DNA from: Peribacillus muralis
GTDB taxonomy: Bacteria > Bacillota > Bacilli > Bacillales > DSM-1321
Direction of reading: 5' to 3'
Length of the DNA stretch: 64,000 nucleotides
Assembly (NCBI RefSeq): GCF_001645685.2
Contig: NZ_CP017080.1
Span: 1,106,001 to 1,170,000 of the forward strand
The notes under the pieces are model-generated. The model had not been told where the DNA came from, ran no database searches, and worked only from the letters and a program-made list of their open reading frames with translations. Every line of letters begins with the position of its first letter. The first letter of the stretch is position 1. The translations under genes and the position numbers were made by a program. Shown piece after piece: positions 1-7,816 of this stretch.

Positions 1-1
1 T

Positions 2-271
2 CGAAGGGCACGCGGGTTGGTGAACCACTTTATAACGGAATATGATCATGCTGCACCAGCCGCTTACCCACATATCCATCACATGACTAAGCAATTACGA
101 AAAGTGGCAGCGCAAAAAGGCAATCCTGAATATATGGCTTTGTGGGCAGGACAAGGGTATAAACTTAGCAAGGAAATACCGGCTTCTGAATTGGTGGAGC
201 TTCTTGTGGAAGAACTTAAATCAGTAAGGGGGGTGTATGGAGATGGAGATAAGAAGGTTATTCATGAATGA
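2..271 (+). CDS. Nitronate monooxygenase, C-terminal fragment (cut by window start)
   Basis: Only the last 89 codons are present; the reading frame is already open at base 2 and the start lies outside the window. The visible sequence begins RRARGLVNHF, then has a PYPH-type stretch (AYPHIHHMTKQLRKVAA) and a WAGQGYKL motif, which is the conserved C-terminal signature of nitronate monooxygenase (2-nitropropane dioxygenase) flavoproteins. These FMN enzymes oxidise propionate 3-nitronate and related nitronates in the cytoplasm. The stop overlaps the start of the downstream acetyltransferase, so the two are probably cotranscribed. The family call is from the tail only; a related FMN enzyme of the same family cannot be excluded. 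Confidence 0.8.
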   Translation, partial: RRARGLVNHFITEYDHAAPAAYPHIHHMTKQLRKVAAQKGNPEYMALWAGQGYKLSKEIPASELVELLVEELKSVRGVYGDGDKKVIHE

Positions 272-698
272 ATCACCACCGTTGCATCTGTTGCTGTTGG
301 CAGATCCATCAAGGGAATTGGTAGAGGACTATTTGAAAAAAGGAATATGCTTCGTTGGTGAGCGAAATAACCAAATCCTCGGCGTGTATGTTTTGCTGCA
401 AGTAGGACCGGAATCAATGGAGATAAAAAACATCGCAGTGGATGAAAATCATCATGGAAGAGGAATCGGTAGACAATTGATTGGACATGCCATCAGCTAT
501 GCAAAGGAACAAGGGTATAAAACGGTGGAAATCGGTACGGGGAATTCAAGTATTGGACAGCTTGCCCTTTATCAAAAATGCGGATTCAGGATAATTGCCG
601 TTGATCGCGATTTTTTTACTAAACATTATGACGAAGAATTGTATGAAAATGGAATTCAGTGCCAGGATATGGTTCGCTTGTCTCGAAGCATTCGGTGA
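237..698 (+). CDS. GNAT family N-acetyltransferase
   Basis: The 153-residue protein has the GNAT acetyl-CoA fold signature: a beta-strand IKNIAVDENHHGRGIGRQLI (residues about 61-80) containing the R/Q-x-x-G-x-G/A pyrophosphate loop (GRGIGRQL), followed by an amphipathic helix and the Y-x-K-x-GF motif YQKCGFR. GNAT enzymes transfer acetyl groups to amines of small molecules or proteins; the substrate cannot be read from the sequence. It overlaps the upstream nitronate monooxygenase gene by 35 bases, which suggests translational coupling. The Shine-Dalgarno AAGGGGG (about 226-233) is only a few bases before the ATG at 237, so the in-frame ATG at 243 may be the true start. Confidence 0.88.
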   Translation: MEMEIRRLFMNESPPLHLLLLADPSRELVEDYLKKGICFVGERNNQILGVYVLLQVGPESMEIKNIAVDENHHGRGIGRQLIGHAISYAKEQGYKTVEIGTGNSSIGQLALYQKCGFRIIAVDRDFFTKHYDEELYENGIQCQDMVRLSRSIR

Positions 699-842
699 AT
701 GTGATTTGAAATGAATTATCAAAATCCAACGGTCAGTGAGGGAAATAAGGTTATACCTTTCGCCAAGCTTAGAATACACATGGAGGGGAATACTGAAATT
801 TCTTGGAGTGATGAGATTTTGTTGGGAATATGACTTATTTTG

Positions 843-866
843 GGCGAATTCATAAATGAATTCGCC
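843..866 (+). terminator. Perfect hairpin, probable terminator
   Basis: GGCGAATTCA, a TAAA loop and TGAATTCGCC form a perfect 10-bp stem with a 4-base loop, followed by a short T-rich run. It lies about 145 bases after the acetyltransferase stop. The T-tract is weak, so termination is an inference from the hairpin. Confidence 0.5.
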
Positions 867-1254
867 TTTGTCAATTTATTGGACGGACATGTTTAAGGGG
901 TAATATTAATTGCTTGAATTAGAGCTTGGTTTTTAAAGCTAAATAATGGAAGAAGTAATGGTTCCTTAATCATGTAAGCAGATGGTTAATAAGCCTCCTA
1001 ATGTATGACCGCAGTTTTCGAATTGGATGGTCTTGATTAGGTGAAAAAAGCGATAAAGGTAAACGGTGAATGCTGGGAACATCTTGTGGTTATATATGGA
1101 TTTATTGTTTATATTTGAAATTTTTGGAGCTGTGTTTTCCTTCTAAACTACCTGCTTAATATTTAAAAAAAACGTTGATTCTTTAATTATGTTGCCATTC
1201 ACGTTATTATGGATTAGCTTTTAACGAATAGATGAATTAAGAAAGGAGGGCAAA
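867..1254. other. Intergenic region before bcrC
   Basis: This AT-rich stretch contains no convincing gene. I looked for the ECF-type -35/-10 pair (TGAAAC about 16 bases from CGTC) that controls bcrC in B. subtilis and found no acceptable match; the bcrC promoter therefore was not identified. Confidence 0.5.
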
Positions 1255-1818
1255 ATGAATTACGAGTTATTTCAAGCCGTTCATCGGCATGCAGGCCACC
1301 ATCTTTTCATGGATGGCTTTATGGTATTCATTACTGAGAAAGCATTGATCATATATGCCATAGCTTTACTTCTCATGTGGTTTTTGGGCAGTAGGATATA
1401 TAAAAAAACGGTACTTTTGGCAGCACTGACAGGATTTTTAGGTTTACTCCTTAATTTAATAATTAGTAAGATTTATTTTGAGCCGCGCCCGTTCGTTACC
1501 CATTTGGTTGATGTGTTGATCTATCATACCGCAGATGCTTCGTTCCCAAGTGATCACACGACAGGTGCTTTTTCACTCGCCTTTGCTGTTTTATTTCGTC
1601 ACCGTAAGATAGGTTTAGGTATGCTTTTATTAGCGGTTTTAACAGGGATTTCACGCATTTATGTCGGTCATCATTATCCAATTGATGTGATGGGCAGTAT
1701 AGTTGTGGGTATGTTGGTCAGTGTGTTTATTTATAAAACCAGTTCATTTCTTGAACAAATTCTACAATCAATCATTGACATTTATTATCGGGTTGCACAA
1801 TTTCCGCAAAAAAAATAA
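1255..1818 (+). CDS. bcrC: Undecaprenyl-diphosphatase BcrC (PAP2 family)
   Basis: This membrane phosphatase removes the terminal phosphate from undecaprenyl pyrophosphate on the outer face of the membrane, recycling the lipid carrier for peptidoglycan and teichoic acid synthesis; in Bacillus it also protects against bacitracin. The 187-residue protein shows the three PAP2 phosphatase motifs in order: KIYFEPRP (K-x6-RP), FPSDHTTG (PSGH-like) and SRIYVGHHYPIDV (SR-x5-H-x3-D), within about five or six hydrophobic segments. The start is preceded by AAAGGAGGG at a suitable distance. Length matches the Bacillus BcrC/YwoA family (about 190 residues). It stands alone, with a terminator downstream at 1965. 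Confidence 0.9.
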   Translation: MNYELFQAVHRHAGHHLFMDGFMVFITEKALIIYAIALLLMWFLGSRIYKKTVLLAALTGFLGLLLNLIISKIYFEPRPFVTHLVDVLIYHTADASFPSDHTTGAFSLAFAVLFRHRKIGLGMLLLAVLTGISRIYVGHHYPIDVMGSIVVGMLVSVFIYKTSSFLEQILQSIIDIYYRVAQFPQKK

Positions 1819-2364
1819 TGCAACCACTTATTGTAAATAATTCAAGGGGAAGGTGATTACTGAGTTCTATAATAGACTACTTGAACCGCATTGTAGGACT
1901 AATCATATTTTAACGTAATTCGTGTTCCATTTTCCAACGACCCTATCTGGAAAAGAACCGGTCCAATAAAGGCAGATTCCCTAAGTGGAACTGCCTTTAT
2001 TATGTTTCTCTATTAACCTGAAAAAGGAGCCTATCAGCGAATCTGTTCATTTTAGCGTAAAATGCTAACCAAAGTTGATAGAGTGATTGATATTTGACAA
2101 CCTTAACGTAAATATATATGATGTGGAGGTTATTTGAAGAGGTTGCTTTGATATGGAGGGCTCCTGTGAAAGAAACACGATTGTGCTCCAAAAATGTGCA
2201 CATGCGTTTCTTAATAGAGGGCCTATTCGGTTTGTATTCTAAAATTGTCGGAATAATCTCACTTAGTGTATTCGAACTAATTTCTATTGGAACAGGACAA
2301 CGAACTTGTATGCTAATAGAGTATTGTGACGAATAAATATAATTTTGGAGGAGGGAGAAATTAA
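1819..2364. other. Intergenic region between bcrC and the SEDS gene
   Basis: It holds the terminator at 1965-2001 and otherwise no supported gene. A 72-codon open frame at 2118-2336 has no recognisable protein features and no ribosome binding site of its own, so it was not called. Confidence 0.5.
1965..2001 (+). terminator. Hairpin terminator after bcrC
   Basis: AATAAAGGCAG and CTGCCTTTATT form an 11-bp stem, extended inside by TTCC/GGAA; the A-rich and T-rich ends would allow termination from either strand. Confidence 0.7.
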
Positions 2365-3525
2365 TTGAAAAGAAATGATGTACAGTTGGATTATATATTG
2401 TTGATCACTTTACTCTTTTTATTTATATATAGCTTATTTGCTGTCTATAGTGGATCTGGACAATATGAAACCCAAGACCCTTATTATTTTTTGAAGCGGC
2501 AAGTGATTTGGTACATTATTGGAATAGGTGTAATGGTAGTTGTAGCATCTTTTGATTTTGAGTTGTTAGAAAGATGGGCAGCGCCCCTTTATGCTTTAGG
2601 AATGGGATTATTATTGCTGGTACACTTTTTTGGAACGTTCAAAAACGGAGCTATCCGATGGATAAGTATTGGACCAATGGAGTTGCAGCCGTCAGAGTTT
2701 ATGAAAGTGTTTCTGATTTTATATTTAGCCGTAGTATTAAAACGTTTTGCAAATCGAAAGCTATCCTTTAAAGAGAGTATTCCAACTACGTTAAAAGTAC
2801 TCTTGTTAACAATCGCACCATTCTATTTAATCTTGGTGCAGCCTGACTTAGGATCTGCACTTGTAATCGCAGCAATTGCTTTTAGTTTAATTCTTGCTTC
2901 TGGGATTGCTTACCGATTATTGATAATTTTAGTTTTTGGCTTCATGGCTTTAATAGGCTTTCTTTTTTATTTACACAATAATTTTTATGATATGTTCATA
3001 AAATTCATCAAGCCCCATCAATTGGAACGGATTTATGGCTGGCTAAGCCCTGATGAGTTTGCCTCAAGCTATGGTTATCAACTAAAACAAGCCCTTCTGG
3101 GAATTGGGTCAGGTCAAATGTTTGGAAATGGTTTTAATCAGGGAAGTCAGGTGCAAAGTGGAAGGATACCTGAAGCTCACACTGATTTCATCTTTTCCGT
3201 CATTGGAGAAGAATTCGGATTTATTGGTGCAGCCATTCTGATAAGCCTGTATTTCATCTTGCTTTATCGAATAACGATCATTGCATTTAATTCCAATAAT
3301 ATATTTGGCTACTTTATATGTGGTGGAGTGATTGGGTTAATATCATTTCAGGTTTTCCAAAATATCGCTATGACGATCGGCTTAATGCCAGTTACTGGAA
3401 TTGCCTTGCCGCTTCTAAGTTATGGTGGGAGTGCATTGATAACCAATATGATGGCCCTAGGATTAGTATTCAGTGTCAATTTACGTTCCAAGAAATATAT
3501 GTTCAGTAAGAGTGGAAATTTGTGA
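2365..3525 (+). CDS. SEDS family peptidoglycan polymerase (FtsW/RodA/SpoVE)
   Basis: SEDS proteins are membrane glycosyltransferases that polymerise lipid II into glycan strands with a partner class B PBP. The 386-residue protein has about ten hydrophobic segments and the family signatures NGAIRWISIGPMELQPSEFMK (residues about 92-112; the PSE motif), QPDLGSAL (residues about 152-159), an extracellular loop with the conserved EAHTDFIFSVIGEEFGF motif, and GIALPLLSYGGSAL near the C-terminus. It starts with TTG, supported by GGAGGAGGG eight or so bases upstream. It could be a RodA-like elongation enzyme or an extra paralogue; these subfamilies cannot be separated by eye. Nearby envelope genes (bcrC, LCP) fit a cell-wall role. 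Confidence 0.9.
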   Translation: MKRNDVQLDYILLITLLFLFIYSLFAVYSGSGQYETQDPYYFLKRQVIWYIIGIGVMVVVASFDFELLERWAAPLYALGMGLLLLVHFFGTFKNGAIRWISIGPMELQPSEFMKVFLILYLAVVLKRFANRKLSFKESIPTTLKVLLLTIAPFYLILVQPDLGSALVIAAIAFSLILASGIAYRLLIILVFGFMALIGFLFYLHNNFYDMFIKFIKPHQLERIYGWLSPDEFASSYGYQLKQALLGIGSGQMFGNGFNQGSQVQSGRIPEAHTDFIFSVIGEEFGFIGAAILISLYFILLYRITIIAFNSNNIFGYFICGGVIGLISFQVFQNIAMTIGLMPVTGIALPLLSYGGSALITNMMALGLVFSVNLRSKKYMFSKSGNL

Positions 3526-3670
3526 ATTATCTTACGACGTATAAGTCACTTGTTGATTGAGGAAAAAATTACCGGGTGCGAAGAAATGAATTTTCGGAGC
3601 AGGCATATGAATGTGAAAATGGAGGTAGTCCTTGTATTTATTATTTGAAGGAACAACTATGGGCAAAGTG

Positions 3671-3699
3671 TTGACATTTTGTCAATCTTACTATATGTT
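3671..3699 (+). promoter_or_regulatory. Palindromic operator overlapping a putative promoter of the XRE-DUF1232 gene
   Basis: TTGACATTTTGTCAA (3671-3685) is a perfect inverted repeat, TTGACA-N3-TGTCAA. Its left half is a consensus -35, and TATGTT lies exactly 17 bases further on (3694-3699) as a plausible -10. The same 15-mer occurs twice before the LCP gene (5059 and 5140). A repressor bound here would block RNA polymerase; the XRE protein encoded just downstream is the obvious candidate, but that is inference. Confidence 0.75.
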
Positions 3700-3870
3700 A
3701 AATGTAATGATATGCAGGATCTCTTCTTTTCTATACTGTTCCTATGGCAAGACACATATGAAATCAGTCCTCTAGCACCATGTTGACATCATATAAGGAT
3801 AATTAGGAAACAGGTTTTATCACATATAGTTCTTCACCGGACTCTCAATGGAAAGGAAGGAAAAACGATA

Positions 3871-4515
3871 ATGTCTGAAGTCAATCATAAAAGTGAACTT
3901 GGTTTTAAATTGAAAAGCTTATTGAAAGAACGATCATTATCAATGCGAAAACTTAGTGAACTTACTGATATTGATACAGCAACAATTTCGCGGATAATTA
4001 ACGGTAAACGAAAAGCCAAGCCAGAGCATATACAGCAATTTTCTAAGGCTTTAGGAGTTCCCTTCTCAGAATTGCTTACTGCAGCGGGCTATGATATTGA
4101 AGAGAAAGAGGATAAGATGAATTCAGATATTCACACTTCTGTTGAGAGCATCCAAACTATCCTTGAATCCGCTAACTTATATGATAAAAATTTTTCTATA
4201 GCAAGTGTAGAAAAAAAACTGGCTATTTATGAAGAGCTCACACAATCAGAAGAAGGAAAAGACACGATACTTAATAGATTTGCGGACAAGGTTCAGAAGG
4301 TAGGAAGTATTGGTCCATTTATTAGTCATTTGAAGGAGATGTATGAAAGATTCCGACTTAAAAATGGCACTCCAGCTGAACTCACTTTAATTGGAAGTGC
4401 ACTTATATATTTCATATTACCAGTGGATGTTATTCCGGATTATACATTTCCGATTGGTTACTTAGATGACGCCATGGCTGTACAACTGGTGATGAATTTA
4501 ATCTCAATTAAATAA
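3871..4515 (+). CDS. XRE family transcriptional regulator with C-terminal DUF1232-like domain
   Basis: Residues about 10-65 form a lambda-repressor-type helix-turn-helix (MRKLSELTDIDTATISRIINGKR...LGVPFSELL). A helical linker follows, and the C-terminus carries GSALIYFILPVDVIPDYTFPIGYLDDAMAV, matching the DUF1232/YkvA-type hydrophobic hairpin, whose hallmark is the D-x-IPD core. The combination suggests a DNA-binding protein with a membrane-associating or sensory tail. The ATG follows GGAAGGAAAAACGATA. A palindrome overlapping its own putative promoter recurs upstream of the downstream LCP gene, so autoregulation and control of LCP are likely but unproven. A terminator follows at 4638. The ligand or signal is unknown. 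Confidence 0.85.
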   Translation: MSEVNHKSELGFKLKSLLKERSLSMRKLSELTDIDTATISRIINGKRKAKPEHIQQFSKALGVPFSELLTAAGYDIEEKEDKMNSDIHTSVESIQTILESANLYDKNFSIASVEKKLAIYEELTQSEEGKDTILNRFADKVQKVGSIGPFISHLKEMYERFRLKNGTPAELTLIGSALIYFILPVDVIPDYTFPIGYLDDAMAVQLVMNLISIK

Positions 4516-4637
4516 AGACTTTTCAATGGAAGGTTTTTGCAAGTTGGAGTTTCAAAATATCAAGGGAATTGAATCCACTCATAATCACCTTCATTTTTTT
4601 CTTTATAATAGTAAAGAGAAAAAATTGTTCATTATAA

Positions 4638-4678
4638 AAAAGGCAATAGGAACGGACGGCCCACTCCTATTGCCTTTT
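4638..4678 (+). terminator. Terminator after the XRE-DUF1232 gene
   Basis: AAAAGGCAATAGGA pairs perfectly with TCCTATTGCCTTTT (14 bp) around a 13-base loop, ending in a T-run. Confidence 0.85.
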
Positions 4679-4679
4679 G

Positions 4680-5058
4680 TCATGCTCTTTGGACGGCGTT
4701 AGTTACAGATGATTTATTAAGTACCGATGAAAAAACCTATATAAAGGTAAAAATCGTATATTATAGAAGAAACTCGTCAAATAAGCCATTATTCGAGAAA
4801 ATAAAAACTATAAGTTAACTAATCCATATATAATTCCTTATAGGAACTTCAACTTTAGGCGCATATTTTGATACATCTTGAACCGGATGATGAAGCCTTT
4901 GGTCCATTTATCTCTCGAATCCTGAAGGGGATTGTGGTTCGTTATTGAATAAACTAAAACTATGAGAACGAAAATAGTAGGTTATCTAAGAAAAATGAAG
5001 GCTTACATTCTTATTCTGATTCTGAATGATGTATGGAAAACCTTTTGTGGTTTTTTTG
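4680..5058. other. Gene-free region with a possible coding relic
   Basis: No complete gene is visible. From about 4859 to 4949 a short open frame reads like a protein C-terminus (IHLEPDDEAFGPFISRILK... then stop), with a GPFIS-x-LK-like string resembling one in the XRE protein. It has no start codon or ribosome binding site and may be the remnant of a lost gene. Confidence 0.3.
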
Positions 5059-5087
5059 TTGACATTTTGTCAAATAAAACTTATGTT
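5059..5087 (+). promoter_or_regulatory. Palindromic operator-promoter, distal copy upstream of the LCP gene
   Basis: TTGACATTTTGTCAA at 5059-5073 with TATGTT (5082-5087) exactly 17 bases after the TTGACA. Both palindrome and -10 are identical to the element before the XRE-DUF1232 gene. Confidence 0.75.
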
Positions 5088-5139
5088 GAATAAAGTGGAA
5101 TATAAAAAAATAAATTTAGGAGTCAGTCTGCATAATGTG

Positions 5140-5168
5140 TTGACATTTTGTCAATTAATCGATGATAA
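5140..5168 (+). promoter_or_regulatory. Palindromic operator-promoter, proximal copy upstream of the LCP gene
   Basis: TTGACATTTTGTCAA at 5140-5154. At 17-base spacing the -10 would be TGATAA (5163-5168), with the better-looking AT-rich GATAAAAT immediately beyond. It lies 66 bases downstream of the distal copy, giving a tandem arrangement. Confidence 0.7.
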
Positions 5169-5379
5169 AATGCGACACTGGGGATGGACGCCGCTTGTTT
5201 AACAGCCATGAGCCAATAAGGTGTAATTCTAAAGAAGTATCATGGCAACAGCGCCATAACGGTGGGAAGATACGGAAACTAAGTGGGAATAAGTCGAATA
5301 TGTGGGAATGACCAAGTCGGTTCTATCATAAGAATCCATCGATATACTGCATATATCATATTTGTGGAAGAGGGAATGA

Positions 5380-6333
5380 ATGTACATGAAAAAGAACGGA
5401 TACAAAAAAAACAGATTTAGAATTCTCATTTTTACCGTGATCGCTTGTTTACTTTTGGGAGGAACTTATATTTATTCCCAATTCTATGATTTTACCAGTC
5501 ATACATTTCGTGAACTCGAAAGGGGAAGTAAATCCAATAAAAGAGAACAAATGATATCTCCTTTAAAAGATAATATTTCGATTTTAATCATAGGTGAAGA
5601 CACGAGTGAGACAAGAGAAAATGGTGATGGAACGAATGCTCGCTCAGATGCATTGTTACTTGCTACAATCAATAAACAGGATACGGCAATCAATCTCGTA
5701 AGCATCCCACGTGATACTAGAATGTATATACCGATTAAAGATAAGGAAGACAAAATTGCCCATGCGCATGCCTTTGGCGGTATAGAAGGTACAATAGATA
5801 CAGTTGAAAATTTTTTGGACGTACCTGTCGATTACTATATTAAATTTAATTTTGATTCATTTCTCAGTCTAATAGATACTATTGGAGGGATTGACGTTGA
5901 TGTCCCCGTCACTTTTACGGAACAAGATAGTCAAGATAAGGCAGGTGCCATTCATTTAGAAAAAGGGCATCAACATCTTAGTGGCGAGCAGGCTTTAGCA
6001 CTAACTAGAACACGTAAGATTGATAATGATTTTTTTCGCGGGCAACGTCAGCAATTGGTGATTGAAGCAATTGGAAAAAAAGTTTTATCCTTAAATTCAA
6101 TAGGGAAAATGAATGACATATTGGATGAAGTAGGTCCGCATACTTCTACAAATCTATCTGCAAAAAATATCCTGACCATTGCAAGTACGCTTATGGGTAA
6201 AAATATCGAATTTAACAAGCAACAAATTAAATGTAATGATGAATATATAAACGGAATTTATTATGCAATACCCGATATTGAGAATGTCAAAGAAATATCA
6301 CGGGAAATCAACCAAGTTTTACAAGAAAAATAA
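5380..6333 (+). CDS. LytR-CpsA-Psr (LCP) family cell-wall ligase
   Basis: LCP enzymes attach wall teichoic acid or other glycopolymers from undecaprenyl phosphate carriers to peptidoglycan outside the membrane. The 317-residue protein has a basic N-terminus and one transmembrane anchor (residues about 14-33), then the LCP domain: ARSDALLLATINK (pyrophosphate-binding R and D), LVSIPRDTRMYIP, the conserved D and G of DTIGGIDVDVP, and LTRTRKIDNDFFRGQRQQ. ATG at 5380 is close to the SD AGAGGG; the in-frame ATG at 5386 has better spacing. Two copies of the TTGACA-N3-TGTCAA element lie in the 320 bases upstream, suggesting control together with the XRE-DUF1232 regulator. Confidence 0.9.
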   Translation: MYMKKNGYKKNRFRILIFTVIACLLLGGTYIYSQFYDFTSHTFRELERGSKSNKREQMISPLKDNISILIIGEDTSETRENGDGTNARSDALLLATINKQDTAINLVSIPRDTRMYIPIKDKEDKIAHAHAFGGIEGTIDTVENFLDVPVDYYIKFNFDSFLSLIDTIGGIDVDVPVTFTEQDSQDKAGAIHLEKGHQHLSGEQALALTRTRKIDNDFFRGQRQQLVIEAIGKKVLSLNSIGKMNDILDEVGPHTSTNLSAKNILTIASTLMGKNIEFNKQQIKCNDEYINGIYYAIPDIENVKEISREINQVLQEK

Positions 6334-6685
6334 GTATTGGTTTTTTGTAACGAGCGACCGCCTGGCCTGGCGGAACATACCGACCGGATAAGGAATAACT
6401 GATATCACGAGGATAGTTTCGTCTTAGCAATAGGGGGCCGCATTCATAAAAGAGCGTTACACCCCTAAATCCAATTCTTGCAACTTTGCCATAAATACAT
6501 CCTCGACCTGTTAAAAGAAGATTGCTGAAACTAGCCAATGGAAAGACTGCAAATGTTGGAGGGATGATCCTTCCAACTTCCGTCCAACATTCAAGAATGT
6601 ATAACAGCCAACTATTTTGCTCAGGTATGGTGTTATAATCGTAAGCAAATTAAAGCATGGATACATGGCAATGGCTCCTGCCATT
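6334..6685. other. Intergenic region between the LCP gene and the MarR gene
   Basis: The two genes converge here. I see no gene and no convincing hairpin terminator in this stretch. Confidence 0.4.
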
Positions 6686-7102
6686 TCAATTTCTTATATT
6701 ATTGAGAATTTTAAGGACAGTCTGGAAAAATAACTCCTGTTCTTCTTCCGTGATGCCCTCCAAGGCTTTTCCTTCAATCTTTTCTGCGATTTTAAGGCAT
6801 TTTGTATGTACTTCCTTGCCCCGGGGAGTCAGTTCAATTCTTTTTTCCTGTTCATCTTTTCCTGGTACTTGCTTAATCATGCTATTTTGTTCCATGCTGT
6901 TGACTGAACGGGTGATGATGACACTATCTACATCCAGGTAATTACAAATATCGGGTATGGTGGAATACCCACAGTTTTTTAAATAATTCAAAATTGTCCA
7001 CTGATTATGATAAATTTCAAGGGAGGTAATTTGCTCATTCATTTTACTGACTAATGATCGGGAAACTTGTAAATATTGATGAAATAATTGAGTAGGGTTC
7101 AT
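6686..7102 (-). CDS. MarR family transcriptional regulator
   Basis: The 138-residue protein has the winged-helix MarR layout: an N-terminal dimerisation helix, NQWTILNYLKNCGYSTIPDICNYLDVDSVIITRSVNSMEQNSMIKQV (helix-turn-helix, residues about 36-82), the wing GKDEQEKRIELTPRGKEVH, and a long C-terminal helix. The wing arginine and the LT-x-x-G-x-E/K motif are typical. The ATG at 7102 is chosen because AAGGAG precedes it by six bases; a longer open frame reaches 7135 without such a site. MarR proteins repress nearby genes in response to small molecules; no divergent target gene is evident, so its regulon is unknown. Confidence 0.88.
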   Translation of the reverse strand: MNPTQLFHQYLQVSRSLVSKMNEQITSLEIYHNQWTILNYLKNCGYSTIPDICNYLDVDSVIITRSVNSMEQNSMIKQVPGKDEQEKRIELTPRGKEVHTKCLKIAEKIEGKALEGITEEEQELFFQTVLKILNNIRN

Positions 7103-7449
7103 ATGATTCTCCTTTATAATGGTCGACCAATCCATTATATTCTTTAATTCTTAAAAGTCTATTGTAAAGAATCATTCATTTCAGTCAATGTTTATTTTTG
7201 GAATAAAGGCACGAAAGGGAGAGGGGAATGGTGGGATAATTGGATTTTTTGGGAGTGCAATCGACCCTGAACCATTACAAAATATAGCTTAAGGATATGA
7301 AAACTGGAAAAAAAGCTAGCGAATTTTATTTTAAAATGTTGTATTTGGATATTTGGGCGGGGAGGGAGTAATACAAGCTGGCTGGCATTCTTGTATGGTT
7401 GTAGGAAACGAAGGGGCATACCGGACAGAAAGTCTGACCTTAAACCAAA
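7103..7449. other. Intergenic region upstream of the MarR gene
   Basis: No gene is supported; the open frames here lack ribosome binding sites and protein-like composition. Confidence 0.4.
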
Positions 7450-7472
7450 AACCAGCCTGTATACGGCTGGTT
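7450..7472 (-). terminator. Terminator of the small acidic/basic protein gene
   Basis: AACCAGCC/GGCTGGTT form an 8-bp stem; on the minus strand it is followed by a run of five T, on the plus strand by TTATGTTTTT, so it may work in both directions. Confidence 0.7.
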
Positions 7473-7483
7473 ATGTTTTTATA

Positions 7484-7687
7484 TTAAAATTTCTCGCTTG
7501 TGGAGCGATTCTTCGTTTCTTTTTTATTTCGTTCTTCTTGTCGTTCATATTTAATTTCATCGATGGGTAAATCTTCAATGGGCATGACAACTTGGTCACG
7601 TTCCAGCTGCTTTTCTTGATTTTCTTTGAATGCCTTGGATTTATCATTACGCTCTTCAAGATATTTTTCCTTATCTTTGTTATCCAT
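7484..7687 (-). CDS. Small highly charged hypothetical protein
   Basis: This 67-residue protein is almost entirely hydrophilic (rich in K, E, R, D) with no membrane segment or known motif; the centre, VVMPIEDLPIDEIKYERQEER, is the only region with conserved-looking hydrophobics. The start ATG is preceded by GGAGGGATAGGCT, a good ribosome binding site, and a terminator follows at 7450-7472, so it looks like an independent gene. I recognise the style of small Bacillaceae proteins of unknown function but cannot name it. Confidence 0.7.
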   Translation of the reverse strand: MDNKDKEKYLEERNDKSKAFKENQEKQLERDQVVMPIEDLPIDEIKYERQEERNKKETKNRSTSEKF

Positions 7688-7816
7688 AGCCTATCCCTCC
7701 ATCTCTTTGTACCTCTTTTTCCCTAAATTCAAGAAAATAAAACGTATAGGCGAAATATATGTGACTCCGTTTCATAAATATAGGGAGAACAAGAAAGAGC
7801 AAGGAGGGTTTGCTCA

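Noticed and set aside
2118..2336. 72-codon frame before the SEDS gene
   Set aside because: No ribosome binding site of its own, no protein-like pattern, and stops just before the SEDS Shine-Dalgarno.
7192..7419. 75-codon minus-strand frame
   Set aside because: Start codon lacks a ribosome binding site and composition is unlike proteins.
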